A DNA stretch of 64,000 bases from Frigoribacterium sp. CFBP 13712 (GTDB lineage: Bacteria > Actinomycetota > Actinomycetes > Actinomycetales > Microbacteriaceae). Of this stretch, positions 1 through 9,290 are shown piece by piece. The notes under the pieces are model-generated. The model saw only the letters and a list, made by a program, of their open reading frames with translations. It had not been told where the DNA came from and did no database searches. The stretch lies in contig NZ_JACYVH010000006.1 of assembly GCF_014842255.1 (NCBI RefSeq), forward strand, positions 104,869 through 168,868, in the 5' to 3' direction. Each line of letters starts with the position of its first letter. The stretch's first letter is position 1. The position numbers were made by a program, and so were the translations under genes.

Positions 1-148
1 GTCGCGCGAGCAAGGCGAGTCTAGAGAATCGTCCCTCGCAGGGGGACCTCGAGCACGCCCGGCGGGCGCTTCGGGGGTGGGGAACCAGCCCTGGGGAGGA
101 GGCGCGCGACGGTGATCCGCGCCTCCTCGTGTGGCAAAGTGGTCGCCC

Positions 149-1579
149 ATGGACAACGTCGCCGCCGCCGTCGAGCGCCTCGGTCGACTGGCCGCCACTC
201 CCCGCATCGCCCGCCTGTCGGCCGCCTTCGCCGCCGCGGGTCACGAGTTCGCCCTGGTGGGCGGTCCGGTGCGCGACGCGTTCCTCGGGCACCGGGTCAA
301 CGACCTCGACTTCACGACCAGCGCCTCCCCCGATCAGATCCTCGAGATCGTCGTGCCGCTGGCCGAGGCCCACTGGGACGTCGGGCGCGAGTTCGGCACC
401 ATCGCGGCCCGGGTCGACGGCGAGGTCGTCGAGATCACGACCTACCGCAGCGACGTCTACGACGGCGAGACCCGCAAGCCCGTCGTCGAGTTCGGCGACA
501 CGCTCGAGGGCGACCTCGTCCGCCGCGACTTCACCGTGAACGCCATGGCGCTGCGCCTGCCCGAGCAGGTGCTGGTCGACCCGTCGGGCGGCGTCGACGA
601 CCTCCTGGCCCAGCGCCTCGCGACACCGGGCGCCGCCGTCGACAGCTTCCGAGACGACCCGCTGCGGATGATGCGGGCCGCACGGTTCACCGCGCAGCTC
701 GGCTTCGAGGTGTCGCCCGAGGTGCGCGAGGCGATGACGACCCGCGCCTCCACCCTGTCCATCGTCTCGGTCGAGCGCGTCGCCGACGAGCTCTCGAAGC
801 TGCTGCGCACCGCGACCCCGACCCCGGGCATCCGCCTGCTGGTCGACACCGGGCTCGCCGAGCACGTGATGCCCGAGCTCGCGGCGATGCGCCTCGAGGT
901 CGACGAGCACCACCACCACAAGGACGTCTACGAGCACAGCCTCACCGTGCTCGAGCAGGCCATCGGCTACGAGGCCGAGCGGCACCCCGGCGACTCCCCC
1001 GATCTCACGCTGCGTCTCGCCGCCCTGCTGCACGACTGCGGCAAGCCGGCCACGCGTCGACTCGAACCCGGCGGGGTCGTGACGTTCCACCACCACGACG
1101 TGGTCGGCGCCAAGCTCGCGAAGAAGCGGCTCAAGGCGCTGCGCTTCGACAACGACACGATCGCGGCCGTCCACCGCCTGATCGAGCTGCACCTCCGCTT
1201 CTTCGGCTACACCGAGGGCGGCTGGACGGACTCCGCCGTGCGTCGCTACGTGCGCGACGCCGGCGACCAGCTCGAGCGGCTGCACATGCTGACCCGCGCC
1301 GACGTCACGACCCGCAACCGTCGCAAGGCCGACCGCCTGGGCTTCGCCTACGACGACCTCGAGCACCGCATCGCCGACCTGCGCGAGCGTGAAGAGATCG
1401 ACTCGCTGCGACCCGACCTCGACGGCGACGACATCCAGAGGGTGCTCGGCATCGGCCCGAGTCGCGAGGTCGGCGAGGCGTACCGGTTCCTGCTCGAGCT
1501 GCGCACCGAGGAGGGGCCGCTGGGCGCCGAGGCGGCGACCGAGCGGCTGCTGGCCTGGTGGGGCGGGCGCGGGGCGTAG
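149..1579 (+). CDS. pcnA: CCA tRNA nucleotidyltransferase
   Basis: Adds or repairs the 3' CCA end of tRNAs in the cytoplasm. The N-terminal nucleotidyltransferase domain shows the family signature GGPVRDAFLG (about residues 37-46) followed by the catalytic NDLDF, then RRDFTVNAMA and the DPLRMMRAARF neck motif. An HD domain follows (VDEHHHHKDVYEHS near residue 252 and LLHDCGK about 40 residues on). Length, 476 residues, fits the actinobacterial family. I chose the ATG at 149 because relatives begin close to MxxVAAAVERL; a GTG at 131 in the same frame is possible, and neither has a clear Shine-Dalgarno site. The repeated 13-mer lies in frame at 739-751 and encodes TTRAST. The preceding 148 bases hold two cores of that word and no gene. 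Confidence 0.95.
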   Translation: MDNVAAAVERLGRLAATPRIARLSAAFAAAGHEFALVGGPVRDAFLGHRVNDLDFTTSASPDQILEIVVPLAEAHWDVGREFGTIAARVDGEVVEITTYRSDVYDGETRKPVVEFGDTLEGDLVRRDFTVNAMALRLPEQVLVDPSGGVDDLLAQRLATPGAAVDSFRDDPLRMMRAARFTAQLGFEVSPEVREAMTTRASTLSIVSVERVADELSKLLRTATPTPGIRLLVDTGLAEHVMPELAAMRLEVDEHHHHKDVYEHSLTVLEQAIGYEAERHPGDSPDLTLRLAALLHDCGKPATRRLEPGGVVTFHHHDVVGAKLAKKRLKALRFDNDTIAAVHRLIELHLRFFGYTEGGWTDSAVRRYVRDAGDQLERLHMLTRADVTTRNRRKADRLGFAYDDLEHRIADLREREEIDSLRPDLDGDDIQRVLGIGPSREVGEAYRFLLELRTEEGPLGAEAATERLLAWWGGRGA

Positions 1580-1691
1580 ACGAGCCGCGCCGTGCGGGTG
1601 CGGCGGAGCGGTCGGGCTGACCCGTGGACCCGGCCGCGCCTCCTGGCCAGGCCGACCCGCGCCTCCTCGGCGGTGCGGGTAGCCTGCATCG

Positions 1692-3119
1692 GTGTCCAAG
1701 CCTCTGAACTCCGCGATCGTCGCCGGGTCCGTCTGCGTCGCGATCGTCGCCGCCTCGGCCCTCGGCATCACCGCGTTCGGTCTCGCGAACTCGGGTCACT
1801 CCGGCCCGTCGCGTCCCGGTCCCGACGAGGATCAGACCACGGTGACCGTCCGCGTGTGGGATGAGACCGTCGCAGCCGGTTACGAGAAGTCGTTCGCGAC
1901 GTTCGAGCGCGACAACCCCGACATCGACATCGAGGTCGACGTCGTGCCCTACGGCGAGTACTTCACGACTCTCGCCGACGACGTCGAGTCGGGCGAGGCC
2001 GACGACATCTTCTGGTTGAACAGCTCGAACTACACGACCTACGCCGACGCAGGCGCGCTGCTCGACATCGACCGCGCGCTGGCCCGATCGTCGCGGGCCG
2101 CGTGGTCCCCCGCCGTCGTCGACCAGTTCACGACCGCCGACGGCCACCTCTGGGGCGTGCCCCAGCTGTCGGACGGCGGCATCGCGCTCTACTACAACGC
2201 CGATCTGCTGAAGCAGGCGGGCATCGACCCGGCCGCGCTCGACGATCTCACCTGGGTGGCCGGCGGCGGCGAGGGCGACACCCTGCTGCCCGTGCTGAAG
2301 AAGCTGACCCGCGACGCCGCCGGTCGCACCGCCGACGACCCGGCCTACGACGGCACCCCCGTGCAGTACGGCTACAACGCCGGCAACGACCTGCAGGCCG
2401 TCTGGTACGACTACCTGGCCTCGGCCGGCGGCGCCTTCGAGAACGACGACATGACTGCGTTCGCCTTCGACACCGAGGAGGCGCGGGTCGCCTTCCAGTA
2501 CGTGGTCGACCTCGTGCAGCAGGCGCGTGTCGCGCCTCCTGCGGCATTGACCAACGACGACGCCGACTTCAGTCGCGAGCAGTTCGCGGCCGGCAAGATG
2601 GCGCTCTTCCAGTCGGGGCTGTACAGCCTCTCGCCCGTGGCCGCCGGGGCCGACTTCGAATGGGGCGTCGCGCCGATGCCGGCCGGGCCCGAGGGTCGCG
2701 TGAGCGTGACGAACGGCATCGTGGCGGCCGGCAACTCGGCGTCGCCGCACCGCGACGACACCGCCAAGGTGCTCGCCTGGCTCGGCTCGACCGACGGCGC
2801 GAAGCACATCGGGGCCGACGGCGCCGCCGTGCCGGCCGTGCTCGGCGCGCAGGAGGGGTACTACGACCACTGGACGGCGCAGGGCGTCGACGTCCGGCCG
2901 TTCTTCGACGTGATCGACGACGGGCCGACCATCGCCGCGCCGAGCGACATCTACGGTCGCACCCAGTCGATCATCGAGCCGATCTTCGACGAGATGTTCG
3001 CCGGGCGGATCTCCGTCGAGGACGCCCTGGCGCGCGCGCAGAGCGAGGCGAACGCGGCGCTCGAGACTCCCCCGGCGGGCGACGAACCGGGCGACGGAGA
3101 CGACGGGGCATTGAACTAG
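1692..3119 (+). CDS. Extracellular solute-binding protein, family 1, without a transporter
   Basis: Resembles sugar-binding proteins of ABC importers: after an N-terminal hydrophobic segment (about residues 7-30) comes VTVRVWDETVAAGYEKSF, the usual first strand of the fold, then DNPDIDIEVDVVPYGEY, ADDIFWLNSS and a late FAAGKMALFQSGLY motif. There is no lipobox cysteine, so it is either secreted or held by an uncleaved N-terminal helix. The start is GTG. No permease or ATPase is adjacent; it sits between pcnA and the rpsF operon, so its partners must be elsewhere. The repeated word at 2474-2489 encodes EEARV inside the domain. Substrate unknown. Confidence 0.85.
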   Translation: MSKPLNSAIVAGSVCVAIVAASALGITAFGLANSGHSGPSRPGPDEDQTTVTVRVWDETVAAGYEKSFATFERDNPDIDIEVDVVPYGEYFTTLADDVESGEADDIFWLNSSNYTTYADAGALLDIDRALARSSRAAWSPAVVDQFTTADGHLWGVPQLSDGGIALYYNADLLKQAGIDPAALDDLTWVAGGGEGDTLLPVLKKLTRDAAGRTADDPAYDGTPVQYGYNAGNDLQAVWYDYLASAGGAFENDDMTAFAFDTEEARVAFQYVVDLVQQARVAPPAALTNDDADFSREQFAAGKMALFQSGLYSLSPVAAGADFEWGVAPMPAGPEGRVSVTNGIVAAGNSASPHRDDTAKVLAWLGSTDGAKHIGADGAAVPAVLGAQEGYYDHWTAQGVDVRPFFDVIDDGPTIAAPSDIYGRTQSIIEPIFDEMFAGRISVEDALARAQSEANAALETPPAGDEPGDGDDGALN

Positions 3120-3190
3120 GAGGCGCGAGCGGCTACCCTTGCAAGGTTGCGTGTACCCATGCGGTGCCCGTGACCATGAATACCCTCCTG

Positions 3191-3210
3191 TCACAGACCG
3201 TCTGTGACCG
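3191..3210 (+). promoter_or_regulatory. Hairpin in rpsF leader, candidate S6:S18 autoregulatory element
   Basis: An eight-base perfect inverted repeat (TCACAGAC, one central C, GTCTGTGA) ends 12 bases before the rpsF ribosome-binding site and is followed by CCG. S6:S18 heterodimers of many bacteria bind a hairpin with an exposed CCG in the rpsF leader to shut off translation; position and the CCG fit this, but the fold has not been tested. A strong AAGGAGG lies at 3220-3226. Confidence 0.45.
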
Positions 3211-3236
3211 TTAAGTCCGAAGGAGGTGGGTTAGTC

Positions 3237-3719
3237 ATGAACCAGTACGAACTGATGGTCATCCTGGACCCCGAGATCGATGAGCGCACCGTCGCCCCGA
3301 GCTTGGACAAGTTCCTCAACGTCATCCGCAACGACGGTGGCACGATCGACAACATCGACATCTGGGGTCGTCGTCGTCTCGCCTACGAGATCAACAAGAA
3401 GACCGAGGGCATCTACGCCGTCGTCAACATGACCTCGAACTCGGCCGCCACGGTCGAGCTCGACCGTCAGCTGGGTCTCTCCGAGGCCGTGCTGCGCACC
3501 AAGGTGCTCCGCGCCGAGGAGGCCATCGCGATGGTCGCCGCCGCGAAGAAGGTCTCCGACGAGAAGGCCGCCCGCAAGGCCGCCAACGCCGCGTCGGCTC
3601 CCGCCGCTGCTCCGGCCTCCGCGTCGGCTCCCGCCGCGTCGGTCGCCTCCGCGTCGTCCGAGAAGCCCGCTGCCCCGGCAGCGCCCGCTGCTCCGGCCGC
3701 ACCGAAGGCCTCCGAGTAA
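3237..3719 (+). CDS. rpsF: 30S ribosomal protein bS6
   Basis: Small-subunit protein that pairs with bS18 on the 30S platform. The first hundred residues are typical ([49 protein letters not shown]). The ATG at 3237 is set by AAGGAGG at 3220-3226. The protein is 160 residues, about 60 longer than the core family: the C-terminus is an alanine/proline-rich low-complexity tail. First gene of rpsF-ssb-rpsR-rplI, with a possible leader hairpin upstream; ssb begins three bases after its stop. Confidence 0.97.
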   Translation: MNQYELMVILDPEIDERTVAPSLDKFLNVIRNDGGTIDNIDIWGRRRLAYEINKKTEGIYAVVNMTSNSAATVELDRQLGLSEAVLRTKVLRAEEAIAMVAAAKKVSDEKAARKAANAASAPAAAPASASAPAASVASASSEKPAAPAAPAAPAAPKASE

Positions 3720-3722
3720 CCG

Positions 3723-4289
3723 ATGGCAGGCGAGACCGTCATCACAGTGGTGGGTAACCTCACCAGTGACCCCGAGCTGCGTTACACGCAGAACGGGCTC
3801 GCGGTCGCGAACTTCACCATCGCGTCGACCCCCCGCACGTTCGACCGCGCGTCGAACGAGTGGAAGGACGGCGAAGCGCTCTTCCTCCGTGCCAGCGTCT
3901 GGCGCGAGTTCGCGGAGCACGTGGCCAGCAGCCTCACCAAGGGCAGCCGGGTCATGGCTCAGGGGCGGCTCAAGCAGCGCTCGTACGAGACCAAGGAAGG
4001 CGAGAAGCGCACCAGCATGGAGCTCGAGATCGACGAGATCGGCCCCTCGCTGCGTTACGCGACCGCTCAGGTGACCCGCGCCTCCTCGTCCCGCGACGGC
4101 GCTGCCGGAGGCTCCTTCGGGGGCAACCGCGGCGGCGGCCAGCAGGGCCAGCAGGGTCAGGTCGGCGGCGGTCAGGCGCAAGAGCCGTGGGGTCAGCCCG
4201 CAGCCGCTCCGCAGGGTGGAAACACCTCGGGCGACGTGTGGAACACCCCCGGTGGCGGCGGCACCTACAACGACGAGACGCCCTTCTAG
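3723..4289 (+). CDS. ssb: Single-stranded DNA-binding protein
   Basis: Coats single-stranded DNA during replication, repair and recombination. The OB fold begins [20 protein letters not shown] and runs to about residue 115 ([21 protein letters not shown]); then comes a flexible Gly/Gln/Pro-rich linker and the acidic tip ending DETPF, the partner-docking tail. Length 188 fits actinobacterial SSB. It lies in the rpsF operon three bases after rpsF. The repeated genomic word at 4073-4088 encodes TRASSS exactly at the junction of the OB fold and the linker. Confidence 0.97.
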   Translation: MAGETVITVVGNLTSDPELRYTQNGLAVANFTIASTPRTFDRASNEWKDGEALFLRASVWREFAEHVASSLTKGSRVMAQGRLKQRSYETKEGEKRTSMELEIDEIGPSLRYATAQVTRASSSRDGAAGGSFGGNRGGGQQGQQGQVGGGQAQEPWGQPAAAPQGGNTSGDVWNTPGGGGTYNDETPF

Positions 4290-4355
4290 GCACCCTGCCT
4301 CAGGGCACGTCGTTCACCTCAGTACTTCTTCTTACTCATCTGAAAGCAGACCACA

Positions 4356-4616
4356 ATGGCTGGAAAGAGCAGCGGCGACCGCCGCAAGCCCCTCCGCGGC
4401 AAGGGCGGCAAGAACGCCGCTCCCGCGAAGTCGATCCGTGTCGGCGTCATCGACTACAAAGACGTCGCGACCCTTCGCAAGTTCATCTCGGAGCGTGGAA
4501 AGATCCGCGCCCGTCGCATCACCGGCGTCTCCGTCCAGGAGCAGCGCCTCATCGCCCGTGCCGTGAAGAACGCCCGCGAGATGGCGCTTCTCCCCTACGC
4601 CGGCTCCGGCCGCTGA
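4356..4616 (+). CDS. rpsR: 30S ribosomal protein bS18
   Basis: Platform protein that forms a heterodimer with bS6. The 86-residue sequence carries the family core ([39 protein letters not shown]). It has no zinc-binding cysteines, so it is of the cysteine-free type. Third gene of the operon, 66 bases after ssb. Confidence 0.97.
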   Translation: MAGKSSGDRRKPLRGKGGKNAAPAKSIRVGVIDYKDVATLRKFISERGKIRARRITGVSVQEQRLIARAVKNAREMALLPYAGSGR

Positions 4617-4642
4617 TCAGCGCCGACTGAAGGAGAGAACGC

Positions 4643-5098
4643 ATGTCTTTGAAAGTAATCCTCACGCACGAGGTCTCCGGCCTCGGCTCGGCCGGTGACG
4701 TCGTCGACGTCAAGAACGGCTACGCCCGCAACTACCTCGTCCCCCAGGGCTTCGCCGTCGCGTGGTCGCGTGGTGGCGAGAAGCAGGTCGCTCAGATCCG
4801 CACGGCCCGCGAGACCCGCGAGCTGAAGACGATCGAAGAGGCCCACGACCTCAAGGCCCGCCTCGAGGCCCAGAAGATCCGTCTCACGGTCAAGACCGGT
4901 GCCGACGGTCGTCTGTTCGGCTCGGTCCGTCCGGCCGACGTGGCCGACGCGGTCACCAAGCAGGGCGTCGCGACCATCGACAAGCGCAAGGTCGAGATCC
5001 CCTCGGCCATCAAGCTCGTCGGTGAGCACGAGGCCACGCTGCGTCTTCGCGAAGACGTCATCGCCACGATCACCCTCACGGTGGTCTCGGCCAAGTAG
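4643..5098 (+). CDS. rplI: 50S ribosomal protein bL9
   Basis: Large-subunit protein at the base of the L1 stalk. The N-domain is typical ([36 protein letters not shown]), followed by the long connecting helix and the C-terminal domain ([20 protein letters not shown]). Length 151 is usual. GAAGGAGAG lies just before the start. Last gene of the operon, ahead of a strong terminator. Confidence 0.97.
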   Translation: MSLKVILTHEVSGLGSAGDVVDVKNGYARNYLVPQGFAVAWSRGGEKQVAQIRTARETRELKTIEEAHDLKARLEAQKIRLTVKTGADGRLFGSVRPADVADAVTKQGVATIDKRKVEIPSAIKLVGEHEATLRLREDVIATITLTVVSAK

Positions 5099-5116
5099 CT
5101 CTCTGAGCTCTGGCGA

Positions 5117-5151
5117 GCGGCGCCCCTCCTGTCGGGAGGGGCGCCGCTTTT
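5117..5151 (+). terminator. Rho-independent terminator of rpsF-rplI operon
   Basis: A perfect 13-bp G/C stem (5117-5129 with 5135-5147), five-base loop, then TTTT, starting 18 bases after the rplI stop codon. Confidence 0.9.
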
Positions 5152-5166
5152 CGTCGTGGTGGGGGC

Positions 5167-5230
5167 ATGAACCGCGTTCGCGAAGATGAACCGCGCTCTA
5201 TCGAGGTTCTTCTTCGCGAACGCGGTTCAT
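5167..5230. repeat. Family A intergenic inverted repeat, copy 1
   Basis: Two near-perfect 29-base arms (5167-5195, 5202-5230) beginning ATGAACCGCGTTCGCGAAG. Four further copies occur at 32911, 40792, 45847 and 52891, always between genes. There is no T-run, and a separate terminator precedes it here, so it is a dispersed element rather than this operon's terminator. Confidence 0.9.
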
Positions 5231-5380
5231 GGGCGTCTCACTGAATCGGGGCGCGCAGCGGGGCGCTGAGGGGCTGCTGAGGGGCCGAGGAGGCGCGGCT
5301 GGGGGAGTCGAGACCGGGTTACCGGAAGCTGAACGGGAGCCGAGTCCGTATCGGTCACCGCGCCTCCTTGTCAAGTTCTC

Positions 5381-5595
5381 TGTGCACAGGCCGTTGTCAA
5401 ATCGGGAGTCTCGACCCAGGGTTGAGACTAGTTTTTACACACAGGGTGAGTAAATCGAAAACCCAGGTCAGAGGGGGTTCTGGCCAGTGAAGTATCTCTT
5501 TCTCCACAGGTTGATCCACAATTCTCCCCAAGCGCCTCCGGCGTTTCGCACGGGTTCTCCCCAGAGTTATCCACAGGCTTGTTTGCTGTGGAGAA
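5381..5595. promoter_or_regulatory. DnaA-box-like cluster upstream of dnaB
   Basis: A comparatively A/T-rich stretch. It contains an exact consensus box TTATCCACA (5567-5575), three one-mismatch boxes (TTCTCCACA 5500-5508, TGATCCACA 5512-5520, and TTCTCCACA on the other strand at 5587-5595), and weaker sites near 5381 and 5433. It fills the dnaB leader region; the rest of 5231-5740 has no gene. It may regulate dnaB or bind DnaA for another purpose. Confidence 0.6.
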
Positions 5596-5740
5596 CTAGG
5601 TGTCCATATGGTGTACACGCGCTCGTAGGGGATAGGTCGCGGCGGTTCGGGCAGCGATGTCGGGGGTCCGCTGTAGAACAGTCCCGAGTGTCGTTCGTGC
5701 CCGTCGGCACGCGCCCGATCAGCTCTCGCCAGGAGGCCAC

Positions 5741-7126
5741 ATGTCGCTCGCCCAGCTCGGTATCGCCAGCGATTCGCCGCGTGACCGCGATCGCCCCGCG
5801 ATGGGTTCGGGCATGGATCGTGTGCCGCCGCACGACCTGCTGGCCGAGCAGAGCACGATCGGCGGCATGCTGCTGAGCAAGGACGCCGTCGCCGATGTGA
5901 TCGAGACGGTGCGCGGCATGGACTTCTACGTGCCGAAGCACGAGGTCATCTACGACGCGATCCTCGGGCTGTACTCGCACGGCGAGCCCACCGATGTCAT
6001 CACGGTCAGCGACGAGCTGATGAAGTCGGGCGATCTGTCGCGTGCCGGTGGGGCCGAGTACCTGCACACGCTGACGGGTGTGGTGCCGACGGCGGCGAAC
6101 GCCGGGTACTACGCGTCGATCGTGGCGGAGAAGGCGGTGCTGCGCCGTCTGGTCGAGGCCGGTACGCGCATCGTCCAGATGGGTTACGCCAGCGAGGGCG
6201 AGGTCGTCGACCTGGTCAACAACGCGCAGGCCGAGGTCTACAACGTGGCCGGGGGAGTCCAGACCGAAGACTACGTGCCGTTGAACGAGGCCGTGACGGT
6301 CGCGATCGACGAGATCGAGGCGGCCAAGGGTCGTGACGGTCAGATGACGGGTGTGCCGACGGGGTTCGCGCAGCTCGATGCGTTGACGAACGGGTTCCAC
6401 CCCGGACAGCTGATCATCGTGGCGGCGCGACCGGCGCTCGGTAAGTCCACGTTGGCGCTCGACCTGGCGCGGGCGGCGTCGATCAAGCACGGTCAGGCGT
6501 CGGTGTTCTTCTCGCTCGAGATGGGGCGAAGCGAGATCGCGATGCGTCTGATGTCGGCCGAGTCGAGTGTGCCGCTGCAGAACATGCGCAAGGGCACGGT
6601 GGATGCGCGTGACTGGACGAACATCGCGCAGGTGCGTGGGCGGATCAACGATGCGCCGCTGTTCATCGACGACAGCCCGAACATGACGCTGGTCGAGATC
6701 CGAGCGAAGTGCCGGCGGTTGAAGCAGCAGCACAACCTGAAGCTCGTGGTGATCGACTACCTGCAGCTGATGACGTCGGGTAAGCGCGTCGAGAGCCGTC
6801 AGCAGGAGGTGTCGGAGTTCTCGCGTGCGCTGAAGCTCATGGCGAAAGAGCTGCAGGTGCCGGTGATCGCGCTGTCGCAGCTGAACCGTGGCCCTGAGCA
6901 GCGTGCCGACAAGAAGCCGGCGATCAGCGACCTGCGAGAGTCCGGTTCGCTGGAGCAGGACGCCGACATGGTCATCCTGCTGCACCGCGAGTCCGCCTAC
7001 GAGAAGGACAACCCCCGCCAGGGCGAGGCTGACTTCATCGTCGCCAAGCACCGCAACGGTCCCACGGACACGATCACGGTGGCGTTCCACGGGATGTTCT
7101 CGCGGTTCGTGGACATGCCCAGCTAG
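5741..7126 (+). CDS. dnaB: Replicative DNA helicase DnaB
   Basis: Hexameric ring helicase that unwinds DNA at the fork. The N-terminal primase-interacting domain starts at RVPPHDLLAEQSTIGGML; the RecA-like motor has Walker A RPALGKSTLALD, LVVIDYLQLMTSGKR as the Walker B region and the DLRESGSLEQDADM motif. The length of 461 residues and the uninterrupted Walker A region show no intein. ATG at 5741 is chosen because AGGAGG lies at 5731-5736; the frame is open further upstream, but that part does not match the family. The DnaA-box cluster lies just upstream. Confidence 0.97.
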   Translation: MSLAQLGIASDSPRDRDRPAMGSGMDRVPPHDLLAEQSTIGGMLLSKDAVADVIETVRGMDFYVPKHEVIYDAILGLYSHGEPTDVITVSDELMKSGDLSRAGGAEYLHTLTGVVPTAANAGYYASIVAEKAVLRRLVEAGTRIVQMGYASEGEVVDLVNNAQAEVYNVAGGVQTEDYVPLNEAVTVAIDEIEAAKGRDGQMTGVPTGFAQLDALTNGFHPGQLIIVAARPALGKSTLALDLARAASIKHGQASVFFSLEMGRSEIAMRLMSAESSVPLQNMRKGTVDARDWTNIAQVRGRINDAPLFIDDSPNMTLVEIRAKCRRLKQQHNLKLVVIDYLQLMTSGKRVESRQQEVSEFSRALKLMAKELQVPVIALSQLNRGPEQRADKKPAISDLRESGSLEQDADMVILLHRESAYEKDNPRQGEADFIVAKHRNGPTDTITVAFHGMFSRFVDMPS

Positions 7127-7588
7127 TTCGCGACTCTTGTGAACTGCCCGCAACTACTGCGTCACAAATCACCGATGGCCAACTTCGTGGCCGGGGCCCC
7201 AGGACAGCATCTGCAAGCGGGCCTCGGAGTTGACGCCGACATTGTCCTGACGATGCCCTTCCGCATCGTCAAAGTGGTGCCGGCGCCCCGTGTTGATCGA
7301 CCATCGCCATGACAATGGCGAAGGAGCGGAGGTCGTACTTCTCGCGAATTGGAATGAATCGGATGGGTTGGTGTCTTTGCCTTCGCTCGGGCCAATGCTG
7401 CGATTGATCGCCGCTGACGGGTCTCCGCATTCACACCAGGATTCTCCACAGCGATGAAGCCGTCAAATTAGAAACAGTTCGCGAGCGGACAGCATCGATC
7501 GAATGTCGCTAGTCACGAGAGCCGGCCGGGGTCCAGGCGGTGCCGTGCCGCTGGTTCGCTTGACCTAGGGGGCGTTGGCCCGTCCGAC
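7127..7588. other. Intergenic, left edge of lower-G+C island
   Basis: No convincing gene. Composition drops here from the host norm, and the reading frames present are short with no recognisable family. It marks the left boundary of the island that ends near 13.15 kb. No tRNA gene or direct repeat that would serve as an attachment site was seen. Confidence 0.5.
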
Positions 7589-9232
7589 CTATTGCGGAGC
7601 AGGCGCTTGCCTCGCCACGGCGCTGCCCGCCGCCAGGCTCTTGTTCGCATCCTCGAGCGCGCGCACGGCGTACTGCATAGCGAAAGACTCGTTCTCCTCC
7701 GTCACCTGTAACGAGCGAGCGAAATTTGTCCCTAGACGAGGTGGTGCCCCACGAAATACCGGCTGATCTGTCAGCTCTGGCGTCATAAAGTCCGGATAAG
7801 AAAGGCGAAGCCCCTGCCGCCGCGCCTGAGAATCGACACGAAGAAACACCTTGGATCCGAGTCGGAAAACAATGTATTGCTTTCGTGTCACAGCTTTGGC
7901 ACCTAGATTCACGAGCTGCTCCCGAATTCGCTCGAAGATGGCCATGTTTTCATCGCCCAGCGTGAAGAGTTCGTCGCCCGACTCGGGACCGGAGTCGTCA
8001 CCCGAATCGGCTTCTGACTGGTTAGATGCGGTCGTCTGCGAATACTTCATAGCCGCAAACACATCATCTCGGGTGAGCGTTTCGGGGAGGACGGCGTCCA
8101 TGTACTCCGCAAGATCTTCATCGCCACGCAGAGTGTTTAGGAAGTCGTAGTCGGATAGAAATCCGCTGTCTGGGTCCCACGATAGAGCGCGGTAGGTTGC
8201 CTTGAAAGCATCGGGCCATCGGAGTTGCATACCGATGACAGCAAGCAAGATCGATTTGTCCCCTTGGCCTCCAGAAGCGTCTCCCATGATGTGCTGAGCG
8301 ACGAGCATCGAGTTCACAAGTCGCTTCACCTGACGAGGATTCGTTCGAAGGGCGAGATGAACAACCGTCTTAAAAGTTTCCGCTTCCGCAGCATTTAGGC
8401 CGATGACGCCTTCCCAGCCAGCAATTACATCGTCAATCACGACGGCACTGCGTTCTGCTTCAGGAATTGAGAAGGGAATTTGAATGATTTTCTCGATAAA
8501 TTCAGGGGCATTGGCCGACGGGTACTGGTCTTTGATGGCATCAATCAAAACCTCATAGTCCAGAGCCATCACGAACACGAACCCCTGGACGTCAGTCAAG
8601 ACGTGAATTGCCTCCAAGATCCCAACGATCGTTCCCGGAGGGCACCGGTCAAGGTCATCGATAAGAACGATGATCCGCCTCTGCTCTTCACTTAGCTCGT
8701 CCCCGATCTCTTTCAGTCGGTAGTGCGGTACCTCGGCGCGCCGGCGCTCTGCGGGTTCGCGCCACGCCTGCGCTGCGCCTGACACTGCATTGCTGACGTC
8801 CGCCAGAGATACTCCTGGGATGGGCGTGGGCACGCCAATACCAGCGGTGATGGCCCGAATGCCACGCCCGATGGACTTCCAGAACAGACCCTTCTTGGTC
8901 GCCAGGGCTTCTTCCACTTCGTGCAGCAGAGGCACGAGAACGTTCGGGTCCCTCGCATATCGCCAGGCATCGAAGATGGCAACGGGTTGGTCGTCGCTTT
9001 CCAATTTATTCGCTAGAGCATTCAAGATGGATGACTTCCCGACGCCCCAGGACCCGTAGATCCCGACTGTGTACCTGGCTGGCACCCCGTTCAGAACTAC
9101 GGCGGCGAGAGTGTCCACATACTTCTGGTACCCGAGGCCAAGGGGCCGCCCGTCCGGACGGACTGGCTGGTCGACGAAGATCTTCAGGGCTGAGTCGGTG
9201 GCAGAAGCGCTCTGCAAGTTGATGTTGGGCAT
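7589..9232 (-). CDS. KAP family P-loop NTPase
   Basis: STAND-like ATPase of the KAP group. Walker A is GIYGSWGVGKSS (residues 57-68), followed by the KAP-typical FDAWRY (88-93) and Walker B IIVLIDDLDRCPPG (187-200); a later RTNPRQVKRLVN resembles the C-terminal lid region of the family. There is no strong membrane segment, only a weak Gly/Ala/Ile stretch near residues 120-145, unlike many KAP proteins with paired helices. I chose ATG 9232, which has AGGG eight bases ahead, over a TTG at 9259. Lower G+C than its neighbours and next to a decayed IS: acquired DNA. Known KAP proteins include the phage-exclusion protein PifA, so a defence role together with the 10138-12681 gene is a reasonable inference, not shown. 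Confidence 0.8.
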   Translation of the reverse strand: MPNINLQSASATDSALKIFVDQPVRPDGRPLGLGYQKYVDTLAAVVLNGVPARYTVGIYGSWGVGKSSILNALANKLESDDQPVAIFDAWRYARDPNVLVPLLHEVEEALATKKGLFWKSIGRGIRAITAGIGVPTPIPGVSLADVSNAVSGAAQAWREPAERRRAEVPHYRLKEIGDELSEEQRRIIVLIDDLDRCPPGTIVGILEAIHVLTDVQGFVFVMALDYEVLIDAIKDQYPSANAPEFIEKIIQIPFSIPEAERSAVVIDDVIAGWEGVIGLNAAEAETFKTVVHLALRTNPRQVKRLVNSMLVAQHIMGDASGGQGDKSILLAVIGMQLRWPDAFKATYRALSWDPDSGFLSDYDFLNTLRGDEDLAEYMDAVLPETLTRDDVFAAMKYSQTTASNQSEADSGDDSGPESGDELFTLGDENMAIFERIREQLVNLGAKAVTRKQYIVFRLGSKVFLRVDSQARRQGLRLSYPDFMTPELTDQPVFRGAPPRLGTNFARSLQVTEENESFAMQYAVRALEDANKSLAAGSAVARQAPAPQ

Positions 9233-9290
9233 TCCTAACACCCTGTCGTATTGCGACAAGTGGCGTCAACACGCATTAACTCGAATCGGT

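Noticed and set aside
1305-3194. Minus-strand open frame of 629 codons
   Set aside because: Antisense to the solute-binding protein and pcnA end; no family motif, composition typical of a shadow.
5231-5453. Small plus-strand frames between rplI and dnaB
   Set aside because: They run through the inverted repeat and DnaA-box region, lack ribosome-binding sites and show no coding bias.
5741-7126. Intein in DnaB
   Set aside because: The helicase is of normal length and the Walker A and later motifs are uninterrupted.
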